Part shown: one piece after another, positions 20,036 through 29,373 of the stretch
Numbering within the stretch: position 1 is the first letter of the stretch
Layout of the letters: each line of letters starts with the position of its first letter
Assembly (NCBI GenBank): GCA_003249255.1
Contig: QKJP01000066.1
Coordinates: 186,001 to 250,000, forward strand
Length of the DNA: 64,000 nt
From: Bacteroidales bacterium
GTDB taxonomy: Bacteria; Bacteroidota; Bacteroidia; Bacteroidales; Marinilabiliaceae
Direction of reading: 5' to 3'
Position numbers and translations under genes: made by a program
Notes under the pieces: generated by a model
Databases searched by the model: none
What the model was told of the DNA's origin: nothing
What the model saw: the letters and a program-made list of their open reading frames with translations, nothing else

Positions 20036-20323
20036 ATGAAAAATACTGGATTATTTATTGGAGGTTTAATAGCCGGTGCAGCCATTGGTGCCTCTGCAGC
20101 TTTACTTTATGCTCCCCAAACCGGTGATGATACTCGTAAACAACTAAGAGCCAAATTGAAAGAAATGGAAGGAGAATTAGATGTATTGCGTGATAAAATT
20201 GTTGCCAAAGGTGGAGAAATTAAGGAGGAGATGAAAGTTAAAATGAAAGAGTTAGAGACAAAAATTGAATCTCTCATGAAAGAATATCGAAAAACATTAG
20301 AACCTACTCATGGTACAAACTAG
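20036..20323 (+). CDS. YtxH domain protein
   Basis: A 95-residue membrane-anchored protein. A glycine/alanine-rich hydrophobic segment (residues 5-27, LFIGGLIAGAAIGASAALLY) is followed by APQTGDDTRKQLRAK, the YtxH signature. A charged coiled coil makes up the rest. YtxH proteins are linked to envelope or general stress in other bacteria. It is first in a three-gene plus-strand cassette with a holin-like protein and a 91-residue protein, an arrangement often seen in this phylum. Confidence 0.88.
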   Translation: MKNTGLFIGGLIAGAAIGASAALLYAPQTGDDTRKQLRAKLKEMEGELDVLRDKIVAKGGEIKEEMKVKMKELETKIESLMKEYRKTLEPTHGTN

Positions 20324-20446
20324 TCATTTGTTAATTATTTCATATTTGTTTAAATTTAGTACCCGGACGATCGATAAAAGTTGATTTTCCGGGTTAATAT
20401 TTAGGTAGTCAACCATACAAATTCTTGCCAGAAACAGATAATTAAC

Positions 20447-20824
20447 GTGATGAAAGAAATTTTTACAAAAGAAATAAATGAAACAAAGAGTGAAGTTGAA
20501 GATTACATTAATGCAAAAATTGATTTAATAAAACTTCATACTGCTGAAAATCTTTCACGGTTTGTTTCAGGAATGATCACAAAGCTTGTTCTACTATTAA
20601 TTATAGCCTTAGCAGGTCTTTTTTTATCCATGGCCGGCGCCATCTGGTTAGATAACTACTATAATAATACAGGACTTGGTTTTCTTATAATGTCCGGAGT
20701 ATATATATTAATTTGTTTAATATTTATTGCATTAAGAAAGACTTTTGTCATAAAACCAATCATTAAGTCTTTTGTACACTTGTTTTTCCCAATTCACCCA
20801 AATTATCATGACTTCGAGAAATAA
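20447..20824 (+). CDS. Phage holin family (holin-X-like) membrane protein
   Basis: A 125-residue protein with two transmembrane helices (about 43-66 and 75-97) after a charged amphipathic N-terminus. The pattern fits the Phage_holin_3_6/Actinobacterial Holin-X family, which in Bacteroidota is chromosomal and is normally found beside YtxH genes. There is no prophage context, so a lysis role is unlikely. Its last 17 bases overlap the next gene. Confidence 0.8.
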   Translation: MMKEIFTKEINETKSEVEDYINAKIDLIKLHTAENLSRFVSGMITKLVLLLIIALAGLFLSMAGAIWLDNYYNNTGLGFLIMSGVYILICLIFIALRKTFVIKPIIKSFVHLFFPIHPNYHDFEK

Positions 20825-21083
20825 GAGATATCATCAAATTAGTTCGTTTAAGGATTTTGAAAATGAAAAGTATAAACTTCATTATCAAATTAAGCTGTCT
20901 GAAAAGAAATTAGAGATCAAATATCTTGAATTTACATCCTTGCTTCATCCTTCCCGGTTGGTTCCAATTATAATAAGCGAATGGATAACTCCACTATTTA
21001 GTTCTATAAAAAACTGGTTTTCTAATTTTTTTGGTAGTAAGAATCCTGATAATACTACTAATAATCAAAAAGAAATGGGATAA
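20808..21083 (+). CDS. Small protein of the YtxH-holin cassette
   Basis: A 91-residue protein starting MTSRNKRYHQISSFKDFENE from the ATG at 20808, which overlaps the end of the holin-like gene. A TTG 36 bases upstream would lengthen it but is less likely. The N-terminal half is a Lys/Glu-rich amphipathic helix and the C-terminal half is more hydrophobic (SEWITPLFSSIKNWFSNFF). No known domain is recognised. Translational coupling suggests it works with the holin-like protein at the membrane. Confidence 0.65.
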   Translation: MTSRNKRYHQISSFKDFENEKYKLHYQIKLSEKKLEIKYLEFTSLLHPSRLVPIIISEWITPLFSSIKNWFSNFFGSKNPDNTTNNQKEMG

Positions 21084-21096
21084 AAACACACAAACA

Positions 21097-21129
21097 TTTT
21101 TGTACTAAAATATTTTTATTGTATTTTTG
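21097..21129 (+). promoter_or_regulatory. Promoter for rplS
   Basis: TTTTTG (21097-21102), a 19-base gap and TATTTTTG (21122-21129) are an excellent match to the Bacteroidota primary-sigma promoter. It lies 82 bases before the rplS start codon. Confidence 0.75.
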
Positions 21130-21210
21130 CAGCCACTTTACGTAATCTCTAAGTGAACATAGGAGTCAGGTTATATTGCGTAAATAAGTTTAATCCGAAA
21201 AAATAGAATA

Positions 21211-21558
21211 ATGGATTTAATTAAAGTAGCAGAAGCCGCGTTTACAAGTGGTGTTGAAATGCCTGCATTTAGCCCTGGAGATACTATTTCTGTATCATAC
21301 AAGATTAAAGAGGGTAACAAAGAACGTATTCAGTTATTTAAAGGTGTTGTTATCCAGATCAAAGGTGAAGGAAATAACAAACGTTTTACTGTGAGAAAAG
21401 TTTCTAACAACGTAGGTGTTGAAAGAATTTTCCCATTCAACTCTCCATTTATTGAGAAGATTGAAGTAAACAGATTAGGTAAAGTTCGTCGCGCTAAGTT
21501 ATTCTACTTACGCAGTCTTACCGGTAAAAAAGCTCGTATCAAAGAGAGAAGAGTATAA
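21211..21558 (+). CDS. rplS: Large ribosomal subunit protein bL19
   Basis: A 115-residue 50S subunit protein located at the 30S-50S interface. Family marks are [14 protein letters not shown] near residue 22, the [12 protein letters not shown] strand and the basic end [25 protein letters not shown]-like motif. It stands alone, with a strong promoter and a strong terminator. Confidence 0.97.
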   Translation: MDLIKVAEAAFTSGVEMPAFSPGDTISVSYKIKEGNKERIQLFKGVVIQIKGEGNNKRFTVRKVSNNVGVERIFPFNSPFIEKIEVNRLGKVRRAKLFYLRSLTGKKARIKERRV

Positions 21559-21580
21559 TCATTCTCGGAATGAAAAAAAG

Positions 21581-21612
21581 AAAAGCTTTTGGAAAACCAT
21601 CCAAAAGCTTTT
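21581..21612. terminator. Bidirectional terminator between rplS and the glycosyltransferase gene
   Basis: A 12-bp perfect stem AAAAGCTTTTGG/CCAAAAGCTTTT with an 8-base loop has T runs on both sides. It serves rplS (plus) and the convergent gene at 21650-23875 (minus). Confidence 0.9.
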
Positions 21613-21649
21613 TTTTATATTCTTTTCTTCACTTTGCAATTGTGTTTTT

Positions 21650-23875
21650 TTATTTTTTGAGTATCTCTCGATAAGAATAAAAGTATGTTTCCATCATAGA
21701 GAAATATGACAACCAATGAGATAGAGAACTATTCGCACCCTTGTCGGTGTTTAGATCCTTTCCTATAAAACCAGCGCAACATCCACCGTCATTGTAATCG
21801 TATATGCGTTGTTTAAATTGATTATCGCCTAAATACCACAAATAAATTGAATACATTTTTTCTAAGAATTCTTTTTCCAGAGTTAGTTCATACATCAAAC
21901 CATAACATTTGACCATAAGAAAAACTTCAGATGAGAATTGCCTTGATAAAGCATTTTTACTGTTTCCTTCAGGAAATTGACCATAATTCTTCGGGACATA
22001 AATGCCATCGTCAAATGCAGTACGTTCTATGAAGCGCAAAGCTCTTTTGGCTTGGTTCAGATATTTTATTTCCTTCGTCTGTTGATAAGTGTACAATAAA
22101 GCAATAAGCATCGAAGTGCTTCCTTCTGTCATATCATCCGTAAACCACCACCACTTTGCTAGATTTTCGTGAGGTAACATTGTAAGGAGTTCACTTGCCA
22201 AGGCTAACATTTTTTCTTTGGCCGATTTATTTTGGCTTTCATTTTTAAGAATAAGCGCGCAACCAATTAGCATTTCTGCTTTTGCTACTGGGGATGATAA
22301 TTCTAATTTTTGAAGGTCGTTAAATAATTTAAAAACGAATGATTTTGTTAATCCCTCATCTAACAAATTATATAAATAACCTAAGCTCCAAGCCAATCTT
22401 CCAACCCCAACGCTATTCCTTTCACTGGTTGAAAATTCTTTTGAAAAAGTTAGCTCTTCATAAAGGGTACTTTTCTCTAGGTGCATTAATTTAACACAGC
22501 CTAAGTATTTATTGATATAGCTCAATAAATCTTCAGCTGTATATTTATTTGCCATAGCCAAAGCTAGAATCGCAGATGCATTATCTTTTAGGGTATAACC
22601 GGCTTTTAGATCTACCACATTCCCAACTGTACTTTTTAAAATCCCAATATCATCGGTCAAATGTTTGACAAAAGACAGATTTACTGATGGTAATATCGAA
22701 AAATTAAACAAGTGATTACTCACTACATGAGTAACGTCGGTGGCAAGTGCATTTTGAATGAGTTTATTGTATTTTTGAGCAATTCGCGACCAATGAAGTT
22801 GTTCCCCATAAAGCAAAGAATTACGTTTTAACGATTCAACTTCTTTAGGTCTATTTATTAAGTCCATTATTTTATTAGCTAAATCGGTGTAACTCTTAAA
22901 TGGAAAAAACACACCTCTCTGCTCATCTATCAACTCTTTTGCATGCCAAAACGGGGTGGTTAAAATGGCAGCTCCGGCTCCCAAGGCATGAGGCAAGGTC
23001 CCACTGTTAATTTGTTGCTCATCGGTATGAGGTGAAATAAAATAATCACAAGCCACCAACATATCCATGAGTTCATCTTCATCAATATAATGTTCTATAA
23101 ACTCTATATTTTGGCTAACTCCTTTTTTATAGGCTAAAAATTTTAGTTCATTTCTGTATTCTTCATCAGCAGGTATTACAGCATTAGAACACACATCGCC
23201 TATGATTACATATTTAACATCAGGATGATGATTAACTAAAACAGGCAGAGATTTAATAACGGTATCATACCCCTTTTGCCTACGAAACCGGCCATACGAT
23301 AACAATACTTTTTTCCCATTAAAACCATATTTTTCACGTAAAACAGTTCGATCTTCTTGACTTCTTTTGGGAACTCCATGTTGAATGCAAGAAACTTTAT
23401 CGACTGGGATTTTATAAACATGTTCAAGAAAATCGACTCCAAAAGAGCTCATACACACTATACTCTCAGATTTTTGGGCAATCACGCCAATAATCATTTG
23501 TTGCATGAAACTTGGATCATGGCTTATGGAGTACAAAGTGGTAATTAATGGAACTTTTAAACTTATTACCAAGGGAAGAACATAAGCCCCACTCTCACCA
23601 CCAAACATATTGTAATCATGCTGCAACAAGCACACATCACAATTTTTATTGAGATAATTCGCTAATTCGTAATAGGCATGAAAATCATATTTATTTAATG
23701 TAATTACCTCCTCTGTACTATTAATTGAAGTAGATGTAAATGAATCAATTAAAACTGTTTTTATAACAGGCTCTTCGGCTTCGTTTTGCTTGGCAAAAGA
23801 ACTAATCAATCCATTGTAAAAGTGATTTAATCCGTTTTTACGAGGCAACTGAGAGGCAATAACATATATCTTCAT
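21650..23875 (-). CDS. GT4-type glycosyltransferase with C-terminal all-helical domain
   Basis: A 741-residue two-part protein. Residues 1-370 are a GT-B glycosyltransferase of family 4: an N-terminal MKIYVIASQLPRKNG strand, a central LLSYGRFRRQKGYDTVIKSL motif, then the nucleotide-sugar region with HTDEQQINSGTLPHALGAG. Residues 420-741 are helical, with repeated LAWSLGYLYNLL and WWWFTDDMTEGS segments. These resemble the alpha/alpha-toroid of six-hairpin glycosidases. The combination suggests synthesis or trimming of a surface or storage glycan (inference). The acceptor is unknown. It converges with rplS. Confidence 0.8.
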   Translation of the reverse strand: MKIYVIASQLPRKNGLNHFYNGLISSFAKQNEAEEPVIKTVLIDSFTSTSINSTEEVITLNKYDFHAYYELANYLNKNCDVCLLQHDYNMFGGESGAYVLPLVISLKVPLITTLYSISHDPSFMQQMIIGVIAQKSESIVCMSSFGVDFLEHVYKIPVDKVSCIQHGVPKRSQEDRTVLREKYGFNGKKVLLSYGRFRRQKGYDTVIKSLPVLVNHHPDVKYVIIGDVCSNAVIPADEEYRNELKFLAYKKGVSQNIEFIEHYIDEDELMDMLVACDYFISPHTDEQQINSGTLPHALGAGAAILTTPFWHAKELIDEQRGVFFPFKSYTDLANKIMDLINRPKEVESLKRNSLLYGEQLHWSRIAQKYNKLIQNALATDVTHVVSNHLFNFSILPSVNLSFVKHLTDDIGILKSTVGNVVDLKAGYTLKDNASAILALAMANKYTAEDLLSYINKYLGCVKLMHLEKSTLYEELTFSKEFSTSERNSVGVGRLAWSLGYLYNLLDEGLTKSFVFKLFNDLQKLELSSPVAKAEMLIGCALILKNESQNKSAKEKMLALASELLTMLPHENLAKWWWFTDDMTEGSTSMLIALLYTYQQTKEIKYLNQAKRALRFIERTAFDDGIYVPKNYGQFPEGNSKNALSRQFSSEVFLMVKCYGLMYELTLEKEFLEKMYSIYLWYLGDNQFKQRIYDYNDGGCCAGFIGKDLNTDKGANSSLSHWLSYFSMMETYFYSYREILKK

Positions 23876-24060
23876 AAAGGTCCTTTCTTTATCTATTTGC
23901 TTAACAGCAATATGCGTGTTGTTTTTTCGCTATCAAAACGTATTCAATTTAGTATGTTTACCTTTAAAAAAAAACATATCGGTTTAACGATTCTGATAAA
24001 AAAAGGATACAAAAAATAAACAAATGCTCAATTAAGGACTCAAAACATTTATAAGAAAGC

Positions 24061-26559
24061 TTAAAACCAGCTTTTTAGTTTATCACGAAGTTCATTTACT
24101 TTTTCTTGTACCTTGGGGTCTTCTAGTATTTTTTTTACAACCTCACCGGCATCTTCATTTATTTGCTTAGATATTTGTTGAGTAGCTTTTACAAAATCAG
24201 GTTTCACAATTGGGTCATTAGTGGTGCCGGTTATCGCAACATCAACCATAAACACTTCTGAATTTGCTTCGTTATTTTTAATAAGAGCTCCTAATGGTCC
24301 CATCTCTGCTTTTGTAATTGGCATAGAAACTAGATAATTGATGGTTTTGTTAAATCCATGTTGACCTTCCACTCCTATATTTTTTTCGGCTACCATTGCA
24401 TTGAAGGGTAAAATTTTAACTGTGCTATCCTTAACCGTGAAGTTTGCATCTAGGTTATTTATTGTGGCAGATAGATATTTGGGGTTATTAAGTGTTTGAG
24501 CTAGTTTTTTTTGAACTTTTGTATTGGATATTTTTAAGGCGCTGGATTGCACATACCCTTTCCCGCTGATACTTTCTTTTACCGGCTGAAATCCCTTCTT
24601 TAAATCCATGGATATCTCAAGGTGATTTGAGATTTTCCCATTTATGTTATTTAAAACATAAAAACTACTGTCTATCCCTGCCAACGAGTTTTTTGTAGTT
24701 GTTAAATCTATTTCTTTTCCAGAAAAATCAAAGCTTAAGGATGGGTTATTTGCAGTACTGTATTTCCCCTCGAGAAAAATATTTCCGCCTAACCCTGTAG
24801 CTGATAAGCTATTCATTAAAATACTTTTATCCTTCAGCTCTGCCTCACATTTAACATTACTAAGCGTTAGGGTTTTATAGGTAAATTTATCAATATCCAG
24901 CATGGACTTAACATGAATATTTGAGGGTAACTCCCACCGTAGTGTATCCTTTGAATTGCTAGTGCTCTCTACAACATTTCCATCAGATGGCATTTGTTTT
25001 TTTTCGAAATCACCTAAGTCGATCTGTTTTGAGTATTGTTTTAAATTAATTTGAAGAACATCTTCAAACATCAGGTATTTTAAATAATTATTAAAATCAC
25101 CATTCATTATAAAATCGCTTCTTCCAATTACTCCATTTAGAGTTTTAAGTTGAATTGTTTTGGGAGAAAAACTTAAATTGGCGTTATTTATCTGTAATCT
25201 GTTATTAAGTGTATTAGTTTGTAATTTGACATCTTTGAGATCAAAAAAGCCTTCACTTTTAATATTTTTATAGTCATCATTTTTAACCGCCTGAAAACTA
25301 CCATTTATCTTAATATCAGTTTCTAATTTTCCGCATAGTATTGAGGTATTGACAGGAAATGCTTGCTGCAAATCTAAAAGATCTATATGACTGACAATAG
25401 AGCTGCTAAAGTTGATTTCATTTAAAGGATTCCATAAAAACAGGCTGGCTTTAAAATGTGAATTATCCATTTTAAAATTGAAATGCTCTAAATTTATCTT
25501 TGTTGAGTCCATTACACTTCCATCATTCTTAATGTTCAAGTTAAAGGATAACTCATTTATTTCTTTTGGTTTATTGGCAAAATGAAGGGATGCTCCGGAT
25601 AACTTCATATCAAAACGAAAAGATGGAACCTGTTTATTGGGAATATACACTCCGTTAATTTCTCCTCCCATGTACAAATCTCCTTCTGAGTTTAAGGAAT
25701 CTGCTGTGATCAAATTATCCGGCATTAGTGAAAGAAAATCATTAACCTGAGAATTAGGAGATGATACCTTTACATCCCACATAGCTGCTTCGTTTTTTTT
25801 CGATACTGATCCTGTAATTACTAAGGGAGTGTTATTCAGAATTAATTTTGTTTCTTCTGAGCTTAAACTATTTTGCTCAAGATCAAAACTCAGTTTGCTG
25901 GTTACATTCAACTTAAGCTTTCTGATATATTGGATTTCATCCTTTTGAAAAAAAACAGAATCCCCCTTTAAGGAAAAATAGATTTTTCCTGCTTCGGCTG
26001 CTGAATTATAATTTAGATCTAGCTTACTCAGTTTAAATAAGATATTTTGTAAAGTATCGTGGTAACAAACACTTCCTTTAGAAATCGAAAGATTATTGAA
26101 TCGCAAAAATCCTGGTATTTTTTCTTTCTTAACTTTAGCACTTTCACTGCCCTTTCGCGGGTGTTGCAAACTATCATTGGGGAACCTAAATATGGATTGA
26201 TCCTTAATTTTAATACTTGGGGAAAATAAATTAATTGAAATAATATCAATTTCGGCTTGAAGTAAACTTAAAACACTTGCTTCAATATATAATTCATCAA
26301 CGGAAAGAATTGTATCCTTTTGTGATTGTGTGATCAGATCTAAATCCTTGATCTTTAGACTTGCATTTGGAAAATCTCTGAGAAAAGACAATGAAACTTC
26401 ATTGTAATTTGGATAAAAATCATTTTTATTTTCGATCAATTGTCTGGTTAACTTCTCCTCCACGAAGTTCTCAAAAAAAACAGGAAGGAGCAATAATGCT
26501 ACAAAAACGAAACTTAGTATTATTAGGAATAAATAAATTGCTTTTTTTTTCATGGTCAC
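24061..26559 (-). CDS. AsmA-like envelope protein
   Basis: An 832-residue protein with a single N-terminal membrane anchor (about 5-30, YLFLIILSFVFVALLLLPVF) followed by a very long beta-rich periplasmic region. The AsmA-like C-terminal region is recognisable from about 560 onward (ISNTKVQKKLAQTLNN, then LSATINNLDANFTVKDSTV). The protein ends in a short Lys-rich helix. AsmA-family proteins are thought to be bridge-like lipid-transport or outer-membrane-biogenesis factors in Gram-negative bacteria. It may start at the third codon, since MTMKK has two Met. It stands apart from its neighbours. Confidence 0.85.
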   Translation of the reverse strand: MTMKKKAIYLFLIILSFVFVALLLLPVFFENFVEEKLTRQLIENKNDFYPNYNEVSLSFLRDFPNASLKIKDLDLITQSQKDTILSVDELYIEASVLSLLQAEIDIISINLFSPSIKIKDQSIFRFPNDSLQHPRKGSESAKVKKEKIPGFLRFNNLSISKGSVCYHDTLQNILFKLSKLDLNYNSAAEAGKIYFSLKGDSVFFQKDEIQYIRKLKLNVTSKLSFDLEQNSLSSEETKLILNNTPLVITGSVSKKNEAAMWDVKVSSPNSQVNDFLSLMPDNLITADSLNSEGDLYMGGEINGVYIPNKQVPSFRFDMKLSGASLHFANKPKEINELSFNLNIKNDGSVMDSTKINLEHFNFKMDNSHFKASLFLWNPLNEINFSSSIVSHIDLLDLQQAFPVNTSILCGKLETDIKINGSFQAVKNDDYKNIKSEGFFDLKDVKLQTNTLNNRLQINNANLSFSPKTIQLKTLNGVIGRSDFIMNGDFNNYLKYLMFEDVLQINLKQYSKQIDLGDFEKKQMPSDGNVVESTSNSKDTLRWELPSNIHVKSMLDIDKFTYKTLTLSNVKCEAELKDKSILMNSLSATGLGGNIFLEGKYSTANNPSLSFDFSGKEIDLTTTKNSLAGIDSSFYVLNNINGKISNHLEISMDLKKGFQPVKESISGKGYVQSSALKISNTKVQKKLAQTLNNPKYLSATINNLDANFTVKDSTVKILPFNAMVAEKNIGVEGQHGFNKTINYLVSMPITKAEMGPLGALIKNNEANSEVFMVDVAITGTTNDPIVKPDFVKATQQISKQINEDAGEVVKKILEDPKVQEKVNELRDKLKSWF

Positions 26560-26647
26560 CTCTTCTATGAAATGACAAATATAGCATTTCGTATTTCAGG
26601 AATTATGAAAATTAATGCAGAAAGGTGATAATGTAGCTTAAAGATTA

Positions 26648-28897
26648 TCAATTGATAAGATCCGGCAAATAAATTAAAAACTTCGTCCCTACTCCAACTT
26701 CACTTTCTACTTTCATGTAACCCTTATGATTGTCGATTAATTCCCTACAAAGGTGGAGTCCCAAACCTGTGCCTTTTTCGTTGGAAGTGCCATTTTCAGT
26801 TTCAATCCTATCTAAATCAAATAGCTTATTTAATTTTTCAGCTTTGATTCCAATACCGTTATCGTTAACAGTTAATACTTGAAATTTTTTATTATCAAGA
26901 ACTTCCGAATGACTATCTATACGGACGGTTCCACCACTTTCGGTAAATTTAATGGCATTATGAATTAGATTTCTAAATACCATTTTTAACATTTCATAAT
27001 CAGCTTGTACGATTAGACTTTTACTCACCAAGTTATTTAGAGTTATATTTTTCTCGTTGGCATGAGAAAGTAAACTTTTACAGGAATGTTCTACAAGCTC
27101 ATTTATGTTTAAGTCTTCTTTATTAACTGCTAATTGACCTAATTGAGTTTTTGCCCATAATAGCAAATCACTCAAGAGTTCATATACATTCTCACTGGCA
27201 TCATAAATCTGATCAACAAATTGTTGTACTTCTTCTATCGAAAATTGATGAAGGTTAGTTTTAAGGACATTACTAAAACCAAGAATAATGTTAAACGGAT
27301 TTCTTACATCATGAGCAATAATGGAAAATAACTTATCTTTTGCGGCATTGGATTCTCGCAATTTTGCTTCACTTTCCTGAATTTGAACCTGGTATTTTTT
27401 ACGTTGGCTTATATCTGTTAAAATTCCAATAAAGTCTTCTACTTCTCCTGCCTGGTTTTTAATGGGTGACATGTGCAGTTCTCCCCAAAAATAGCTTCCA
27501 TCTTTTCGAATAAACTTTTTTTCTAGTTCAAATTCATCAATTAGGCCATTTTTTAATTGATCCATTTTATTTATTGTAACATCTCTAAATTCAGGATGAG
27601 TTATTTCCAAATTGGATATTTTATACAGCTCTTCGGGTTGATTATACCCCATTAAGTTTAGAAATTTTTCATTTACCAATGAAAAATAGCCATCTCGTGT
27701 CATAACACCAATACCTGCGGCGGTATTATTTACTATGGCATCAAGTTTATTTCTGTTTTTCCTTAGCGCTTCTTCTGCAACTTTTAATCGAGTAAAATCC
27801 ATTCCTACAGATTGATACTCCACAATAGCTCCTTCGGAATTTAACAAAGCCCGGTATACCCATCGTTGCCATTTTTCTTCATCGTTGTCAAGTATAATTT
27901 TATGCTCCATTTCAACCATGGGGCTTTGTGATGATAAGGATTCAATATTGGCACGTGTTGATTCCCGTTCCTGCATACTCATCCAATCAAAAATATTTCG
28001 TCCCACCAATTCTTTCCGGGACTGATCCATTTCTTTACAAAATTGTTGGTTCACATAAGTTAATTCACCGGAATGATTGAACCGGCAAATCATTGCAGGA
28101 GCATCTTCAACCAAGGAGAAATATCGTTCTTCACTCGCCTCAAGAGCCTCAATAGTATGCTTATAAGGTGTAACATCATAAAAGAATAGGCAAAGTTTAT
28201 CACTTCCAAAAGGGAAAGATCTAAAGCGCAAGTATTTATTTAAGTTGCCGATAAAACCTTCGAATGATGATTTTCCCTCTTTCATCATGACTAATCGATC
28301 CACTGTAAGAATATCACCCGGAAAAATGGTACTAGTTGGCAAACCAACAACGCCTAATCGGCCTAATATCTTACTAGCAAAAGGATTGGCTTTAACTACC
28401 ATCAAGTTTTTTACATCACCATGCTGGTCGTATAAGTAGTCAAATATTAAAATACCAACCGGTGCATTGTTAAATAATTCATCAAGGAAAAATTTATCAT
28501 CTTCAATTTGCTTTTCTAATTCGCGTTGACGGGTCACATCTTCTTTTATGGCGATGTATCCGGTAACTTTTTGATTGCTATCTTTAACGGGGCTTATGGT
28601 TGCTTTTTCCCAAAGAAGATGTCCTGATTTGGTTCGGTTACGGAAGATTCCTTTCCAGGTATGGCCTGAACGAATGGTATCCCAAAGATCTTCGTAAAAA
28701 GCTTTATTGTGATAACCGGTGTTAAGAATGCGCGGATTATTGCCAATAGCTTCTTGGCGACTATAACCATACTTGGTTGTAAAAGTATCGTTTACGTACA
28801 AAATACAACCGGTTACATCTGTTAATACTACAATACTCTCTGAATAATTGAGAGCTTGTATTAACTGACTGGACAATATATGATTGACACTACCCAT
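26648..28897 (-). CDS. Soluble multi-PAS sensor histidine kinase
   Basis: A 749-residue cytoplasmic kinase with no membrane span. Four PAS/PAC units are visible at about 10-130 (YVNDTFTTKYGYSRQEAIG), 135-250, 255-375 and 380-500. The HisKA dimerisation domain has the phospho-acceptor in FSIIAHDVRNP, near residue 527. The HATPase domain has the N box NLIHNAIKFT, the G1 box VNDNGIGI and the G2 box KGTGLGLHLC. No response regulator gene is adjacent, so it is an orphan kinase. Its ligand, possibly redox or a small molecule through PAS, cannot be told from the sequence. Confidence 0.92.
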   Translation of the reverse strand: MGSVNHILSSQLIQALNYSESIVVLTDVTGCILYVNDTFTTKYGYSRQEAIGNNPRILNTGYHNKAFYEDLWDTIRSGHTWKGIFRNRTKSGHLLWEKATISPVKDSNQKVTGYIAIKEDVTRQRELEKQIEDDKFFLDELFNNAPVGILIFDYLYDQHGDVKNLMVVKANPFASKILGRLGVVGLPTSTIFPGDILTVDRLVMMKEGKSSFEGFIGNLNKYLRFRSFPFGSDKLCLFFYDVTPYKHTIEALEASEERYFSLVEDAPAMICRFNHSGELTYVNQQFCKEMDQSRKELVGRNIFDWMSMQERESTRANIESLSSQSPMVEMEHKIILDNDEEKWQRWVYRALLNSEGAIVEYQSVGMDFTRLKVAEEALRKNRNKLDAIVNNTAAGIGVMTRDGYFSLVNEKFLNLMGYNQPEELYKISNLEITHPEFRDVTINKMDQLKNGLIDEFELEKKFIRKDGSYFWGELHMSPIKNQAGEVEDFIGILTDISQRKKYQVQIQESEAKLRESNAAKDKLFSIIAHDVRNPFNIILGFSNVLKTNLHQFSIEEVQQFVDQIYDASENVYELLSDLLLWAKTQLGQLAVNKEDLNINELVEHSCKSLLSHANEKNITLNNLVSKSLIVQADYEMLKMVFRNLIHNAIKFTESGGTVRIDSHSEVLDNKKFQVLTVNDNGIGIKAEKLNKLFDLDRIETENGTSNEKGTGLGLHLCRELIDNHKGYMKVESEVGVGTKFLIYLPDLIN

Positions 28898-29323
28898 ATT
28901 CCTTTCACACTCAATCGACCTGTAATTATATATTTGGTAAGGATTGATAGAAAAAAAGTTAAGAAATTTATACTCTATACTAAAGGGAAATCATTAGTTT
29001 TCTTCTTTGTTTTGGAATAATTTTGATTGATAACGAATATCAAGGAGTTAAGATTCATTTTTTAGCATTTAAATCTCCTCTACGTTTTTCTATTTTCATT
29101 CGGGATACGCTTTTAACAAAATGGATATTCCCTAACCACTAAAATCACTTTTTCTCAACCATGAAAGTCACGAAAAAATTGATATCAGCGAAGCTAAAAT
29201 TTACGCCCCAATTTTACTTTTCGTGTGTTTTGGGGTTTTTCGTAGTTAAAAATAAATTGATTTATTTAAAAGCAATTTCCCTGCTATTTTCATAGAAGAA
29301 CGCCGGCATTGCTTCTGATTTCT
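28898..29323. other. Divergent intergenic region with an imperfect CACGAAAA inverted repeat
   Basis: This stretch separates the multi-PAS kinase and the GT39 gene. It contains an imperfect inverted repeat of a CACGAAAA-like motif (29156-29180 against 29210-29250). A 44-codon ORF starting at 29161 overlaps the repeat and is probably not a gene. No RNA gene is recognised. Confidence 0.45.
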
Positions 29324-29331
29324 TATATTTG
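29324..29331 (+). promoter_or_regulatory. Possible -7 box for the GT39 gene
   Basis: TATATTTG matches TAnnTTTG 42 bases before the start codon at 29374. No TTG is found at the proper distance upstream, so only the -7 element is supported. Confidence 0.4.
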
Positions 29332-29373
29332 CATTTTAAACAACAAAATATAGTGTAAATCTATTAATACCAG

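Noticed and set aside
20447-20824. Holin-like gene as evidence of a prophage
   Set aside because: There is no other phage gene nearby; this family is common as a chromosomal gene in Bacteroidota.
29161-29295. A 44-codon ORF before the GT39 gene
   Set aside because: It overlaps an imperfect inverted repeat and has no supporting signal.
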